A DNA stretch of 64,000 nucleotides from Eucalyptus grandis (taxonomy: Eukaryota; Streptophyta; Magnoliopsida; Myrtales; Myrtaceae), in contig NC_052621.1 of assembly GCF_016545825.1 (NCBI RefSeq), positions 4,302,199-4,366,198 on the forward strand, in the 5' to 3' direction. This document shows, in pieces, positions 1 through 14,123 of this stretch. The first letter of the stretch is position 1, and every line of letters begins with the position of its first letter. Position numbers and translations under genes: made by a program. Under the pieces are notes generated by a model. The model saw nothing but the letters and a program-made list of their open reading frames with translations, had not been told where the DNA came from and did not search any database.

Positions 1-253
1 ATTTTATGGACTTTCACCAGCTTGATTTCTTGAAATAACCAGTCAACCAAAAACCATTGAGAGTTAAAGAAAATATGCACACTTAAAATAAATAAAAATG
101 AATTCCCTAACTTGAAAAATAACTAAAAAGTATTGTCTATAATCTTAAAGTTTTTCATGGACTAAATGGAACTTTAACCATCTTTTCTATTGAATACTTA
201 TTATACATGTCATGTATAGCTATAGTGTTATGCTATATCTAGCTATATTTTTA

Positions 254-960
254 GGTTGCGTTTGGCAATCAAGATAAAATATATCATATCCTCCATTTGA
301 TATTTACTCAAAACAGGATAAAATCAAATATAAATGTGATATAAACTAAATAAAATTATCCCATGAGAGATAAGATAAAGGTTGATGGGATTTTCTAACA
401 TCTTCTTGAATTAATAAAATTAAAATTATATTTCAATATAATTAATATTTGAATTCTAATATAAGAAATTCAAAATAACAAAAAAATTTAGTTATTTCAA
501 TTTAATATTATTTATATCTATACAATCCAATTTAATTATATTTTATAATACCATATATATATATTACATATTTTAGGTATATTAGTATAGTTTTTTTTTT
601 TTTTTTGAACGAAAATATATTAGTATAGTTTACCATTTAATAAAATTTTATTAGAAAATGATGGAAGGGGAAGAAAGAAATAAAAATAAATAAAAAGAGA
701 GGAAATAAAATAAGAAAGTAAATAAAAATAAAATAGGCAAGAGTGTCATGAAAGATTTTTACCATCTCTATTTATAAAAAAAATTCATTTATATCAATAT
801 GTTGTCTATATCAAATAGTGTACATGATATAATGTGAATATATCCAACTTTATTATTGTAATCACCAAATAATGAATATAATATAACAAAATTGTTAAAT
901 TTCATATCCTATCCTATTTAGTCATATTTTTGTTAGAAATCCGGATGACCAAACGTAATC
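254..960. mobile_element. Harbinger/Tourist-like MITE (non-autonomous)
   Basis: The ends are imperfect 12-bp inverted repeats: GGTTGCGTTTGG on the left and, read on the other strand, GATTACGTTTGG on the right (two mismatches). The element is flanked on both sides by TTA (251-253 and 961-963), the 3-bp target duplication typical of PIF/Harbinger elements. The 707-bp interior is very AT-rich and has no coding capacity, which fits a MITE. The GCGTTTGG end motif is common in plant Tourist-like MITEs. The family assignment is inferred from ends and TSD only. Confidence 0.6.
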
Positions 961-963
961 TTA

Positions 964-2174
964 GAATACTTATGACATTTAGGATAGTGATGATTTGTTT
1001 ATAGATTTTTTTTTTTTTAATTATTGGTTCAACAAATTTCCTTTTTTTTTTTTCTTTTATATTAATCTATCTTTAGGTTTAACACAAATCACAATCATCC
1101 AAATTACGCGTCATCTAATGATTTTGCAAGTTTTAATGTAAAATTTTATATTATCTTCATTCAAACCGCGCCTTTCAATTCAAGCATGGATTGTTGATTA
1201 TTTAGTTTTTCTCTTCACTTTTTTAACTAAAATTTCCAAGTCCTCTAGTAATAAAATGCACTTTACAATCTATAATTTATCGGATCAATTGCTTAATTAC
1301 ATTCTTAATTTCCTAAATTTAAATATTATATCTTTCATATAGATTTGGCTCTAACAATGTTCTATCTTGGTTAATGGCAACCTTAATAAGTTTTCTAGTT
1401 ACTATATTTATATAAGATCAGATGTTATAAGGACACCATTGATGTGTTTTACTGTTTTTCTATTCTCAGGAGTAGGTTTAGAATAAAAATTCATTTGGCA
1501 ACGCACTTTTATTTTTCTATTTATAGAAAAGAATTTACTCCACAAATAAGTTTGAAATAGAAATCAAAATTTAAATTTATAAATTTTTAATTTTGGAATA
1601 AAAGTGAAAAATAAAGACTATTTTCATCATTCACTTTTGTCATTGCTTGCCACCCGCCCACCCCCTATCATCATTCGTTGGAAGTTGATGATCAGACTCT
1701 GACCTGACGCTGACCACTCATCGCCTACTATCAATCGCTTGCTGCCAGCATCCTCACCTGCCAATAGCCTCTCACCACCATTTGGGAAGAAGAAATTTTA
1801 TTTCTCTTCCAAGAACAAAAGTTTTGCATCATCACACACGCGCACTTTTGCTCAAAAACTCATTCTTAGAATAAAAATAGAAAAATCAAATTTTGAAACA
1901 CAGTAGTTGTCATTCTGCCTTAAGCCTCTTATTAAAAAAAAAAGTCGAAATTTGCGAGTTTCGCAAACCCGGCCCGCTTAAATTGAACCCGGGCCCGATT
2001 AGTCCGTCCTCTAACCCCTCCCTGGCCGAGAAGGCAAGGCAACCCACCAGCCAAGCAGACGGAGAGAGGGTCTGCTCCTCCTCCTTCCGTCGCAGCACCA
2101 CAGCACCTTCACGCCAATGGTGCGCTAGCGATACACCGTCTCCGCCGCTTCGTTCGCAGGACGGGAAGCTCAGG
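964..2174. other. Upstream region of the HDA9 gene
   Basis: No gene is supported here. Positions 964-1900 are AT-rich with poly-T runs; a weak inverted similarity between about 1440-1500 and 1840-1900 hints at another degraded transposon. Base composition changes sharply near 1960, where a GC-richer stretch runs to the HDA9 start and is probably the promoter-proximal region and 5' leader. No convincing TATA box was identified. Confidence 0.4.
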
Positions 2175-5100
2175 ATGCGACCCAAGGACAGGATTTCGTA
2201 CTTCTACGACGGTACTCACTCTCTCTATCTTTCTCTCGCTGGTTCGCTCCAGGATCCTCGTCTTAGTTTCACTTGGAGCGCGCTTGGCCGGTTCTGGTTT
2301 AATGGGATCCGAGACACTGGCTTTACGTTTATTGGGTCTCTGCAAATGTCCTAGCTTGCGCTTTAGTTTTGGGAGGATAGTGCTGAAAAATGAAAGAGAG
2401 CAATTGAATGTGGGTTGCAGAGGAAGAGAAGGGATCGATCCCAAAAACCCCATTTCTGAGCTGGGTTTAGATACACTTGGGAGTGAGAGGGTTTGCTAGA
2501 TTCTGGTTTTTGGTTTTGTGCGTGAATTGCTTCGGTTTGGTTTCGGGAATTTGTGAGGTTTTCGATTGAGTGGTAACTTTTGGCACTGCAGGAGATGTGG
2601 GCAGCGTCTATTTCGGTCCGAATCATCCGATGAAGCCGCACCGGCTCTGCATGACCCACCATCTTGTCCTCTCTTACGAGCTTCACACGAAGATGGAAAT
2701 TTACGTCGGTTGCTGAGTTTCCATTGCTGACTTGCATCTTTTTCTCTTTTTATATCCCTTGAGACGTGTCTGATTGTTTTCTTGAATGATCCAGCGGCCG
2801 CACAAAGCCTACCCCGCTGAGCTCGCCCAGTTCCACTCTCCTGATTATGTCGAGTTTTTGCACCGGATTACACCCGACACCCAGCACCTGTTCCCAAATG
2901 ATTTGGCAAAATGTAAGGTTTTCGCATGAGATGTGTTATCCTATTACCCGTTTAAGGTTGCAAGCATATCTAATTGAGATCCTCTTTAGGGATGTGAAGG
3001 TCTGAGAAGTCTTCACACATTTCATGATTTGCAGAGCTCAAATCTGTCATAAGATGGGCATTCGAGGAGCTTATTTTTGTTAAATTGGGATAATATCTAT
3101 CGTAACTTTGGTAACATGAACTCGGTAGTGTCTAGGGCATAGAGTTCGAGCAGTACCCTCCTTGACTGATTTTGGAAATTTTCTCAGGTCTAAATTCCTA
3201 GTAGTTGGGTGGCATGGTTAGTTTTCTGCCTTTTTTGTGTTGATTCTCTTGCTTGACAAGAGGTGTTGGATAAGAATTTGTTTGTTCATTACTTTTTCCA
3301 AACCTTTTTTCATTTTCCTTATTCACCAGTAGTACAGTTAGAAAGGAATGAAGATATTTTTTGAATATTGATACCTTTGACATGTCTTTAGACAGGTCAT
3401 GTGTAAATGTATATAGTGCTGCCGTTGCTAATGTATATGTTTTAGTGAGTTTAGCCATAATATACTGACTTGAAGCGAAACTTTCCTTCTTTCTCACCAG
3501 ATAATCTTGGAGAAGATTGTCCTGTCTTTGAAAACTTGTTCGAGTTTTGTCAAATTTATGCTGGTGGCACGATAGGTAAGTTTTATAGTTAGTAGTGTTA
3601 CCAACTTTGGGGTAGTCTATTTTCACTTTATCTAATCGGCAGCGTTGCTTGCAGATGCTGCAAGAAGATTAAATAATCAACTCTGTGATATAGCTATCAA
3701 CTGGGCTGGAGGATTACATCATGCCAAGAAGTGTGAAGCATCTGGATTCTGCTATATAAATGACCTAGTTTTGGGAATATTGGAGCTGCTGAAATATCAT
3801 GCACGTGTTTTATATATTGACATAGATGTGCATCATGGTGATGGCGTAGAAGAAGCCTTTTACTTCACTGACAGGTATTTTTTTTTTTTTTTGGGGGGGG
3901 AGATAAATGAACAGAAAGTCCTAAAACTTTTTTGATATGTTGCTAGGTAATGCTATCATCCATTGTCTCTGTCTTTAAATTCACTTACTGAGGATAAGCT
4001 GCATCCAAATAAATGTATTGAAATTAAGAGGGAAACACGAGGTGCAATAAAACCCACTGCATGCATACCCCACTTCAACTCTTCTCCTCTTTCTACCATC
4101 ATATATCTTCTTTATCATTGCTGCAACCGAGGTTTAGAACCTTGTGCTTTGTAGGGGTCTTAGATTTTGATAGGAAATTGAAAGGGGGAATTTTTGTTTT
4201 TGTTTTGCAAATGTTAGCTTTCATCCCAACCTATGATACCATCCCCTAGGAATTTGTAAATGGCTGAATATAGATGAACCAGAAACTCAGAATCAGAAGA
4301 TCTAGGATCTTCATTTATGTATTGATTGAAGGTATCTAAATTAATTACCCTTGAGGAACTACTTTCTGGAAACTGGTAGTTTGGAATAACTAATTGCAGT
4401 TGGTTTCCTAAACTATTCATTGCCCTTTTGAATTCTAATCAGAATGGCAGTGTTATCATGGCAGGGTAATGACTGTTAGCTTTCACAAATTCGGGGATAT
4501 GTTCTTTCCAGGAACTGGTGATGTTAAGGTGATTCCACTACTTGGCATTTATATGTCCAGATTTCTAGATTCTCTTTCTATCTTTTGCATTCACTTGAAT
4601 ATACCCTCTTGGAGTCTTGTTTTATCCACTTAAGTCCTTTTGATTTAATAATTTGCTGAGCCCTCTGGCTGATTCAGTCATGGATTGTGTAGAATGCAAA
4701 CTTTGTATGCTGACTGGTAAATATGTGTCTTTCATGTACTTACTAGTAATTTCAAATGCACCGATGGAATCAAAGCTTTCGCTCATGATTGTTGAACTCT
4801 TCCTTTCACCATCCTATTTGTTTTGGTATGAGGCTAAAGTCAAGTTTATTCATTGAGATCATTTCAATTGAAGGAAATAGGAGGAAAAGAAGGAAAGTTC
4901 TATGCTATCAATGTCCCACTCAAGGACGGAATAGACGATACTAGCTTCACTCGACTTTTCAAGGCTGTAAGTTTTGCTTAGGACTTTGTAAATTTTTCAC
5001 TTTGTGTCCTTTCTGTTTCCTAATGGATTTTTTTCTTTTTTCCTTGTAAATGTCTCTTAGATCATTTCGAAGGTCGTCGAAACATACCAACCTGGTGCTA

Positions 5101-5378
5101 TTGTACTCCAATGCGGAGCAGATTCACTTGCTGGGGACCGTTTGGGGTGTTTCAATCTCTCTATTGATGGTGAATATCTTGTTGTGTTTTGTTCCATGTC
5201 CTTTGACATTGGACTTCATATACTTGCTGATTGATTCTTCTTTGGAGCTAATTTTGTAGTGATTAATTTGCTAAAGACAAGTTAGATGGAAACTATGTGA
5301 TTATTGTGTCATTTATGTTTGTACAGGACATTCTGAGTGTGTAAGGTTCGTCAAGAAATTCAATTTGCCATTATTGGT

Positions 5379-5429
<51 letters not shown>

Positions 5430-7393
5430 CACGCGCACAAATGCACCTCCCTGACCTCCACCTCCATTACTGACTGAATGTATACTCATGTACTATTAAA
5501 TTTGCAAATGTGGCTCTGGCACATGAAGATTTTTTACTGTTCAGGTTACTGGTGGTGGAGGATACACAAAAGAGAATGTTGCTCGATGTTGGGTTGTTGA
5601 AACAGGAGTTCTCTTAGATACAGAACTTCCAAATGGTATGCGCTAATGTCAATGTCCAGTTAGAATTTGTGTTGATTTGACATATCCTGAGTGTTGTTAG
5701 GTGTCATTTCGAGATATGTAATCGTTTTGTTATGCGCATTGTACATCGAATTGATTGGCCTTTTTCATTTTCATCCACTCTGTCTTATGTTGTTTGTGGG
5801 GTTGGGGATTCAAGGAAGAACCTGTTTTGCACCGACTTATTTACTGTCTAGTTATGCCATTTTAATATCAAGTTTCTCATGCCCAAACATATGATACTTA
5901 TCAAAGGTGCTTTCTTTTTGGCAGAGATTCCTGAAAACGAGTATTTCAAGTACTTTGCTCCTGATTATTCATTGAAGATTCCTCGTGGAAATATCGTACT
6001 CGTAATTATTTTCCTTGTTCATTTATTCTCTTTTAACCATGTGAGATTAAAGCTAAGGTTGTGGTGCCAAATACATGTCAAATCTTCATGCTGATAGTAT
6101 TATTTCTCTTGGTAAATTGAGCAGGAGAATCTAAATAGCAAGTCCTACCTCAGTGCAATCAAAGTGCAAGTGTTAGAAAACCTTCGTAATATTCAACATG
6201 CCCCAAGTGTACAAATGCAGGAGGTTTGTATCCCATACTCGGCAACACAAAGAATCTTTTCTTTATTAGAGTGCTGTTTGCTTGAGACCAGATGAACAGT
6301 GTAGTTTCTGGGCTGTAGCGGTTGCGTGGCCATCAGCCAAATTTTCTTGTTACATGCATGGAAATCATCTTTTGGTCAAATTAACAATTGTAAGAAGACT
6401 CAAATAGAATGTTGCTGAAGGCTGAAAAAGAATCATCAGAAATTTTTTAAATTTATAATTTCACTCCTGGCTTCTGTTGTGCAAGTATAATTGGTTGTTA
6501 AAATGATGACTGCTCCTGTTGATAGTGATTACCACATGGCATATGTCGCAACTATCATCATTTCTTTTGTTCAAAGAGTTAGTTGTTGATAGGTTTTCAT
6601 GAAGACTGCTGAGTGATTGATCTAGAGTGGAATATGATGATTGTTGGCTATTTTTAAAAAAAGTGAGAACCATGCCCTCGTATTAGTCAAAAGCTCTGGA
6701 TGTTACTGTAAATCTAGCTCCCCAGCATGATAGAGGCTACGTTGAGTTTGCTTGTGCACTGAAGGATATGAGCTCTGTCTTTTACGGGTGGATGGCAATA
6801 CAAAGTCAAGCTCGTGAACAATCTTTTGGCCTAGACTTCTTGTGATGAGTCTAATTGCCATTGTTTTTTTTTTGCCAACAATGAAGCAGAGTTATCACAA
6901 ACTAGAGTCATTGACTAATGTCTAAGCTATTGCTTGACTATAGCACATGATTATGTTATTTGTTGGAGATTCCTAATTTCTTAATATTCCATATCAGTTG
7001 GCGTCAGAGATCTATGAAATCCTACCCATTTAATTTCAGGTCTTGAAGTCTTGTGAATATTCTCTCTCACGCTATAGACTAGTTTTTTTCCTTTCTTGGC
7101 CCAGGTTCCACCCGATTTCTATATTCCCGATTTTGACGAAGACGAGCAGAATCCTGATGAACGAATGGATCGTAAGTGAAATTATCCAAAGGACCCCCTG
7201 GTTTCCTATCTTGCACACCAATTCTCTCTTCTTGCCATTTCATGTTTTGAAATCATTATACCATGTTCTTTTCCTTCTAATCTCCAAATAAACTTCTGTC
7301 TCCACAGAGCATACCCAGGACAAGCAAATCCAACGAGATGATGAATATTATGATGGGGACAATGATAACGACCATAACATGGATGATTCATGA
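2175..7393 (+). CDS. HDA9: Histone deacetylase HDA9 (class I, RPD3/HDA1 family)
   Basis: Zinc-dependent lysine deacetylase that removes acetyl groups from histone tails in the nucleus. Coding exons: 2175-2211, 2592-2704, 2795-2912, 3501-3575, 3655-3874, 4465-4528, 4874-4966, 5061-5169, 5327-5376, 5545-5635, 5925-5995, 6125-6223, 7105-7171, 7308-7393. All junctions are GT-AG and the sum is 431 codons (430 aa), the family's usual length. The start follows from [13 protein letters not shown], the conserved plant class I N-terminus. Catalytic features are intact: the His pair in GGLHHAKK (136-137), zinc ligands Asp172 and His174 in DIDVHH and Asp261 in GADSL, and Tyr300 in GGGGYT. The acidic tail ([14 protein letters not shown], then [16 protein letters not shown]) is characteristic of HDA9 rather than HDA6 or HDA19. 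The Arabidopsis homologue acts with POWERDRESS in flowering and senescence control. Intron 12 (6224-7104) is the longest. Confidence 0.96.
5382..5426. repeat. (CT)n microsatellite in HDA9 intron 9
   Basis: About 22 uninterrupted CT units begin six bases inside the intron, immediately after the 5' splice site of the exon ending at 5376. It is probably length-polymorphic. On the sense strand it forms a pyrimidine tract at the donor rather than the acceptor end. Confidence 0.95.
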
Positions 7394-10088
7394 TGCCAAG
7401 CTAAGCAATATGTAATTCTTTTTTTAAGGATACGACATTGGAATTGGCGATCACAATCTACTGTAGTCAATACTCAAGTGGGAGGTGTAAATAGATTCCA
7501 TCTGAATTTTGTGAAGCAGATATTAGTTCCTACTTTTGTGAATCCTGACTCATTATCTGAAGGATAGAGGATTAGCACATGTGCTCACTGTTCATAGTGT
7601 GATTTCAACTCTGTTCACCGTGTTAATGCTTTGCCTTTGCGTTCGTGATTTTTGAGAAATGGGTTGCCGTTTCTTTCACAAAAATTTCAGTGATATTTGG
7701 TGAACTTTAATGTGTGATTGTAATTTTTGAAATTTATTAGCAGTCTTCTATTTGTAGCTCTCACTGCTGTATGAGTAAATCTATGAAGTGCTGGTGTATG
7801 TGATTACTTTTTTAGAGAATCCTCCTCACTTTGCGTCTCTATTGTTCTGTGGGTTTTCATTACCTTTGTGTAATTTTCATCGTGATCTCTTTTACTGTCA
7901 TGGATTTTAGCGGTTTTCATCAAGAATGAATGAGAAAATTGAAGCAAGAAAATTATAGGAATTGGAGGTTTTTCGGGAGAAAACCCCATATCCGGGGCAC
8001 TTGCGAAATGCTTGGTCAGCCTTTTTATTAGTAAGATCCACAGAAGTCTAATGTCATCATGCGAGGACCGATTCCATCGCAACTACTATGCCTTTCACCT
8101 AATTACAGATGCAACTAAACTCTTCAAAATCATGTCGACTCATCAAATTTTTACCTGATGGTCTGGAGATGGTTTGGCTTTGGTCCATTGATTCTCGCTT
8201 GTTTCGGGTTGCCCCCCAAGCTCCCAAAGAATGGATTGGCAACGGTTCGATCACTACTCGCCATCATTCGAGGGAACTCGAGCATGTTTTTAGCAATTTG
8301 AAAGGGCGAAACCAGAATAGGTACTGTCGGGGTAAGAAATGGTAAGAAATGGAACTTGCCAGTCAAGTTTTGAACGTGAATTAGAAGTGGAAGTGGCTGG
8401 CATTATGAGAAAAAGATGAGGAATTTGAATTTCTCTTCAGAAAAGTCGCTTTGAGCTTGTCTAAGCTATTTATAGCCTTTCTAACGACTTGAAAATTCTC
8501 GGGCATGGCACATGATTCAATTTTTCCAATTGTGACGACGTTTCTTCATCGTAATAATTCAATTTGTTGCTTATGTACGACACAATCCTTTTTCAACTTT
8601 ACTTAAAGGACATGTGTTGTCCTTTGAGTGGACACGTGTCCTTTGAGTGGAGCTGAGGAGGCTCACGCTCGCCACACGAGTTGGCGACGTGGTGACATGG
8701 CAGTTACGAACTACTGAAAAGACTAAAAGATTCTGAAAGGCCAACCTAAGAAAAACAAAAATTTGATGGGCCAAAGTGAGATAATCCGGAATTTACAAGG
8801 GCCAAAAAGTAAATTTCCCCCATTCAGGTGACGACGTTTGACAAGTCGAGACTCCAAAGACGTCCGATGATGATTCGGGCCAATGTTGAACTCCGGTCCT
8901 AAGCGTCAGTCTCAAAAAAAAAAAAAAAAAACGCGGAGAGATTCCGGACACTCGAGGAATCGGCAGTTCGGTTCGACCCATGTCGTTCCGACAGGAGCGC
9001 GAGAAAACCAGACCGCTCGGCGAGAAAAATCCAGACGTCCCGGCGCTCCTCCCGAAACTTTCCCGAGAAAATCGCTCCTGGCTGCTGCCATCTCGAGCGG
9101 AACCTCGAACGGGAACAGGTGCGCTTGCTTGCTTGCTCGCTTGCTTTCACGAGTTCCTGCTCTTCGGTTTGTCAAACTCTGCTCCGCGTGGAGTGTGAAT
9201 CGAAGGCGTAAGCGGATGGGACTCGCGATCGATTTGACCTCTCTTGGGTCGGCGACGTGCCTTTTGACGTGGGAAAGTTTCTGGTTGAATTGGCTGTGTC
9301 GCTTCGTTTAGTTTGAATTATATTCGAGTTTGTCTCAGTATTGGAGCTGAAAAGTATTGATCTTTTGGCACTTTCATCCCTAGTTCTCCTTCGGTGAGCT
9401 TATCCGCGTCGTCTGGAGGTTGCATTACATACACATCATGGAGTCATTGCTTATTGATACGTGTTATGGGTTGATTCGTAGTAGAACTGGTTTGTTTCAT
9501 TGCTGAAGATGATGAAGCAACAGTGACATCTGGATATTGAAACTGTTGGTGTCGATTTCAACTCCTACGTCTTGCAAGAAGACAGAGCAAAAGTCCGAGA
9601 GTGAAAGTTAGACTAAAAGTAGAATGGCACCGATAAAAACAAAAAAAAAAAGAATATAACTATCTTGATTTTTATATACATATATATTTTTTTGAGCCAA
9701 TAACAGTATCTCGAGTTAAATAGCTCTTCTTCTGTGGTTACTTAATGGAAAACATGGTTTATAAACATATAGGTCTTGTCCACAGGTGCCCCTAGGACAC
9801 TTATTAAGCATACTTAATAGGGTATATTTCAATTTCCCAAGCGTAGATTACACATAACCTAAGAAAAACCGTGTACTGGAAAATTTGCAAACTTTATTTA
9901 TGTGGTTTCTTAGCAAGCGCTGTGGGAGTACTTTCTGACAAGATCCTAAAGACGTACATGTGCGAGCTGTCTGCTCTCATGCTTGTGCATCTGTGTACGC
10001 AACTACTTACATCTTGTGATGATTCATGGATATGGCAACAGGTACCTAACAACACAACTTAGGCATTACACACGGCTTTCTTTACATC
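7394..10088. other. HDA9 3' region, intergenic DNA and invertase 5' leader
   Basis: No protein-coding gene is supported. Positions 7394 to about 7800 are the likely HDA9 3' UTR. A GC-rich patch at about 8900-9310 precedes the invertase and has open frames in several phases but no recognisable protein; it probably holds the promoter and a non-coding first exon. A possible donor (GGC/GTAAGC) near 9209 and an acceptor (CTTAG) near 10063 would make a leader intron. That is inference, and transcript data would decide it. A short direct repeat of CTTTGAGTGGA occurs near 8620-8650. Confidence 0.4.
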
Positions 10089-13000
10089 ATGGCGATGGCC
10101 TCTCCGGCAGGATGTCTTCATACATTATCTGGTGTTCCACACAGCCTTCACTATCGCCTCTCCTTTTTGAACTATGTGAGCCCAGTGTTTGCTTTTTCAC
10201 GTGATGCAAATTATGGTCAGATAAGAGACTCAAAGCACATGCATTGGTACAAGACTTCGACAATGTTAAAGCATCAACCTAGGGTACATTCAATTCCCAG
10301 TGTTGGTTGTACTCCCTGGGGATATTCCAAACTTATCAGGTCTCATTCTTTGATTTGCAAATGCCAACGGACAGAAAGTAATAGTGGATCGTCAGTTGAA
10401 TCTGGAACGAAATCTGAGGTTTCTCTTAATGGCATGAATGGGCAATCGACTGTTGAAGAATCTGAGGCGGTACAAAAGTTAAAAAATGGAAATGAAGATT
10501 TAGCATCAAGTGGAATGTGTGGGCAGCCAGAAGCAACTAGAGAGAAGGTGCAAAAGATTAGCTCAAAATCAATGGAGGATGAAGCCTGGGATTTGATGCG
10601 GGATTCCGTTGCTTATTATTGCAACAATCCCATTGGTACTATTGCTGCAAATGACCCAAGCTGTCCAAGTATCCTTAACTATGATCAAGTTTTCATTCGT
10701 GATTTTGTCCCTTCTGGGATAGCTTTCCTTTTGAAGGGAGAGTATGATATTGTAAGGAATTTCATCCTTCACACTCTTCAGTTGCAGGTACCAAATTCTC
10801 TTAGTTACATTCCCTTTGTTAGTAGCAGCTCTTGCCTTTACTGTCGCCAGCAATTTTTGCTGATTTAGTAGAGATCAAATGGTCTGTCTTGATCTTTCAC
10901 CTGGTTTACATGTAATTATGAACTTAATGATGCGATTATTGCTCAAACTTACAGAACTGATGGAGTAGAATGATTCAATTAGATTGATAAGATCCCTTGG
11001 CAGTTAGAAAGTTTGCAGGCTTTCCTCTTCATCCATGCCTTGCTACTAGGAATTAAAGTGCTATACCTTACTATGTCATTTCATGAACAGAGCTGGGAGA
11101 AAACCATGGATAGTTATAGCCCTGGCCAAGGTTTGATGCCTGCCAGCTTTAAGGTTCGTACTGTTCCACTCAATGGTGATAATTCTGCAACTGAAGAGAT
11201 ATTAGATCCAGACTTTGGTGAAGCAGCAATTGGCCGTGTGGCACCAGTTGATTCAGGGCTCTGGTGGATTATTTTGTTACGGGCATATGGAAAGTGCTCT
11301 GGAGATCTTTCAGTTCAAGAGAGAGTCGATGTCCAAACTGGGATCAAAATGATCTTGAAGTTATGTCTAGCTGATGGTTTTGATATGTTCCCGACATTGC
11401 TGGTCACTGATGGTTCTTGCATGATTGATCGGCGCATGGGAATTCATGGCCATCCTCTTGAGATTCAGGTACATTTTCTGCAAAGCTGTTATGATATTGT
11501 TCTCAATCATGTTCTGCGTCACTTCATGCTCGTAATAGTTCAGTTTTTGAACCATTCATCCTGCAAAAAGGACTCTCTAAACCAGGGTAGTTTTTCAAAG
11601 GGGAAAAACACATTGGGTCTCAGTTATAGGCATTTTGGTATCGACGTGGGGCTGTGAAAATAATAAAACTGAAAGGATGATTGAACATAACACTATGGTT
11701 TGATGCAATTGCAGGACCATTTGCTTTTGACAGAAGTATCCTTGTGGAGTTATTAGTGATATTTTGTGGCACGTCACTTATCCACATAAATGCCTTATCT
11801 GAACTTTTTTAGCATTTATCTTCAGGATTATCGATTGATATACTTCTCTCGCTGATGTGAATCATCTTTAGAATGCATCTTAGTGTTCAATTATTGGGAA
11901 GAAGCTTCTGCCTTGTTGTTGTAGTTGATTTAAAGTTTCTTTGTAAAGAATCATGCTGGAGCACGTTTTTCTCCATGCTTTTGTAATGCGGATGGAATTG
12001 AGATAGGAATTTTCATTAGTGTGAACTTTAGTTAGAGCATAAAATTTTCTTGGGGGCGCCTCATTTCTCTTTGTTAAGAAATGTGCTACTTATGTTTTGG
12101 ATCTGTTTCCTAAAAGCTTAAGTTATTTGCGGAAAATGGTTATATAGCATGGTATCAGTGTAGTTGTCAAGAGTTTGAATCATAGGGCTTCTTATAGACA
12201 TTATGTCAGTTTTCCTAATGTTGTTTTAGTTTCCTGTTATCTCGGCATTGTGGTTTTGAGTACGAATATCTCACTAGTCTAGCTTACACGTGAGGGAAGT
12301 ATTGAAGAAATATGCTAGATATATATATGTTTAAAAGTAACAGATATGCTAGATATACATTGTGCACCGTTTCCTAACAAGTTCTAAGGAAATATGGGTA
12401 TCTAACACTCTTATTTAAAGTTTTGTTTCCATGCCTGAAACTATTTCATATGTCAGTCTTAGGGAAGTCATCCTTGGTTCAAGATATTTGTGTCTAGAAT
12501 AATGATCCTATTACAGCTTTGCTATGGGTAATTATTGAGAGAAATTTGTAACTTGTAGTTGCTTGTTCTTGCAGTCACTCTTTTATTCAGCATTGCTCTG
12601 TGCACGTGAGATGCTTACTCCTGAGGATGCATCAGCTGACCTTATTCAAGCACTTAATAATCGACTGATTGCATTATCTTTTCATATCAGAGAATATTAC
12701 TGGATTGATATGAGAAAGTTAAATGAGATCTACCGCTACACTACGGAGGAATATTCCTATGATGCAGTTAACAAGTTTAATATTTATCCAGATCAGATTC
12801 CCCCATGGCTGGCGGGTTGGATGCCCAATAAGGGTGGTTACCTAATAGGAAACCTCCAGCCAGCTCACATGGATTTCCGTTTCTTCTCACTTGGGAACTT
12901 ATGGTCTATTGTAAGCAGTCTTGCTACAGTGGATCAGTCCCACGCAATACTAGATCTTATTGAAGCAAAATGGGCAGACCTTGTGGCTGACATGCCTTTC

Positions 13001-14123
13001 AAAATATGTTATCCAGCTCTTGAAGGCCAGGAATGGCGAATTGTCACAGGCAGTGATCCCAAGAATACGTAAGATTTATTCTTGATGGTGGTGGTATTTT
13101 TGCAAGCACTTTTTTAGCTTTTTACTCCACTCTAATTTCTCTTACTTAATTTTGTCCCGGGCAGTCCATGGTCCTATCACAATGGAGGTTCCTGGCCAAC
13201 TTTGTTGTGGCAGGTTAGTTCTTTGTCTATGAGTCTTGATGATTGTCTGGTACGATGAGTATGCCAAATCTTGATGTCCATGTCTGAATGGTGGATAGCA
13301 TATGTTCCTTTTATCAACTCCTGATCTTTAATTGTTACACAGAATCCCCTCTGTTATACGTTCTACTTCATCCACATAATGGCTTTGATGAGCAACATCA
13401 TGTTTTCACTCCACACAATTTCAAGCAATGTCTCTGCATTGATTCTCAAAGGCAAATGAATTGGGTAATAAGCATCAACTGTTATGAGTACCTTATAAGT
13501 GGAAATCATCGGAGGGAAAGAAGATCACAGATGGCAAAAATCTAGAAGTGCTTGCCATCCAAGCTTGCCTCCGATATGACTCACATACAATCAAGCCCAT
13601 TACCATTTTTGGTCTTCAATGTAGTGTCCACTCCTTGTCAACTAGTCGAAACCTGTGTAACTCTTTTAAAAGCACCGCAACGCAACTGTTCTTTGAAATA
13701 TTTGTTCGGCGCTGCTGTATTTTCTGCAATTAAAAATTGCTGCTAGGGAAAACATGAAGTGGATACCATGAATGATTAATTTTGATCTTTCTACAGCTCA
13801 CTGTGGCCTGCATAAAGATGAACAGACCAGAGATTGCTGAAAATGCCGTAAGGATGGCTGAGAGACGCATATCCCAGGACAAGTGGCCTGAATATTATGA
13901 CACCAAGCGTGCTAGGTTTATTGGAAAACAGGCTCACCTCTTTCAAACATGGTCGATTGCAGGGTATCTTGTGTCGAAGCTTCTCCTTTCTAACCCATCT
14001 GCAGTGAGAATTCTGGCAAATGAAGAGGATGCTGACCTTGTGAATGCCTTCTCGTGCATGATCAGCTCGAATCCGAGACGAAAACGTGGTCGGCCAGCAG
14101 TTGAAAAGAGGTTCATAGTGTGA
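10089..14123 (+). CDS. Alkaline/neutral invertase, organelle-targeted type (GH100)
   Basis: Hydrolyses sucrose to glucose and fructose at neutral to alkaline pH. Coding exons: 10089-10787, 11091-11468, 12575-13068, 13165-13213, 13797-14123. They join in frame to 649 codons (648 aa). The first ~150 residues are a Ser/Arg-rich, non-conserved extension, typical of the mitochondrial/plastid isoforms (INVA/INVC/INVH group) and absent from the ~550-aa cytosolic ones. The GH100 catalytic domain then follows: [37 protein letters not shown] with Asp287, the IHGHPLEIQ motif, and WPEYYDT with Glu572. Asp287 and Glu572 match the proposed catalytic pair of the family as I know it. The tail [10 protein letters not shown] is basic. 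Start: this Met opens the frame and gives the full targeting extension; an upstream in-frame Met is not seen. Assignment to a specific INV clade is uncertain. Confidence 0.93.

Noticed and set aside
1440..1900. Possible second MITE upstream of HDA9
   Set aside because: The two arms share only a weak, gapped inverted similarity and no target duplication could be fixed.
8883..9311. 142-codon open frame upstream of the invertase
   Set aside because: Begins with a poly-Lys run from a poly-A tract, has no similarity I recognise, and overlaps frames on the other strand. Better explained as the invertase promoter and leader.
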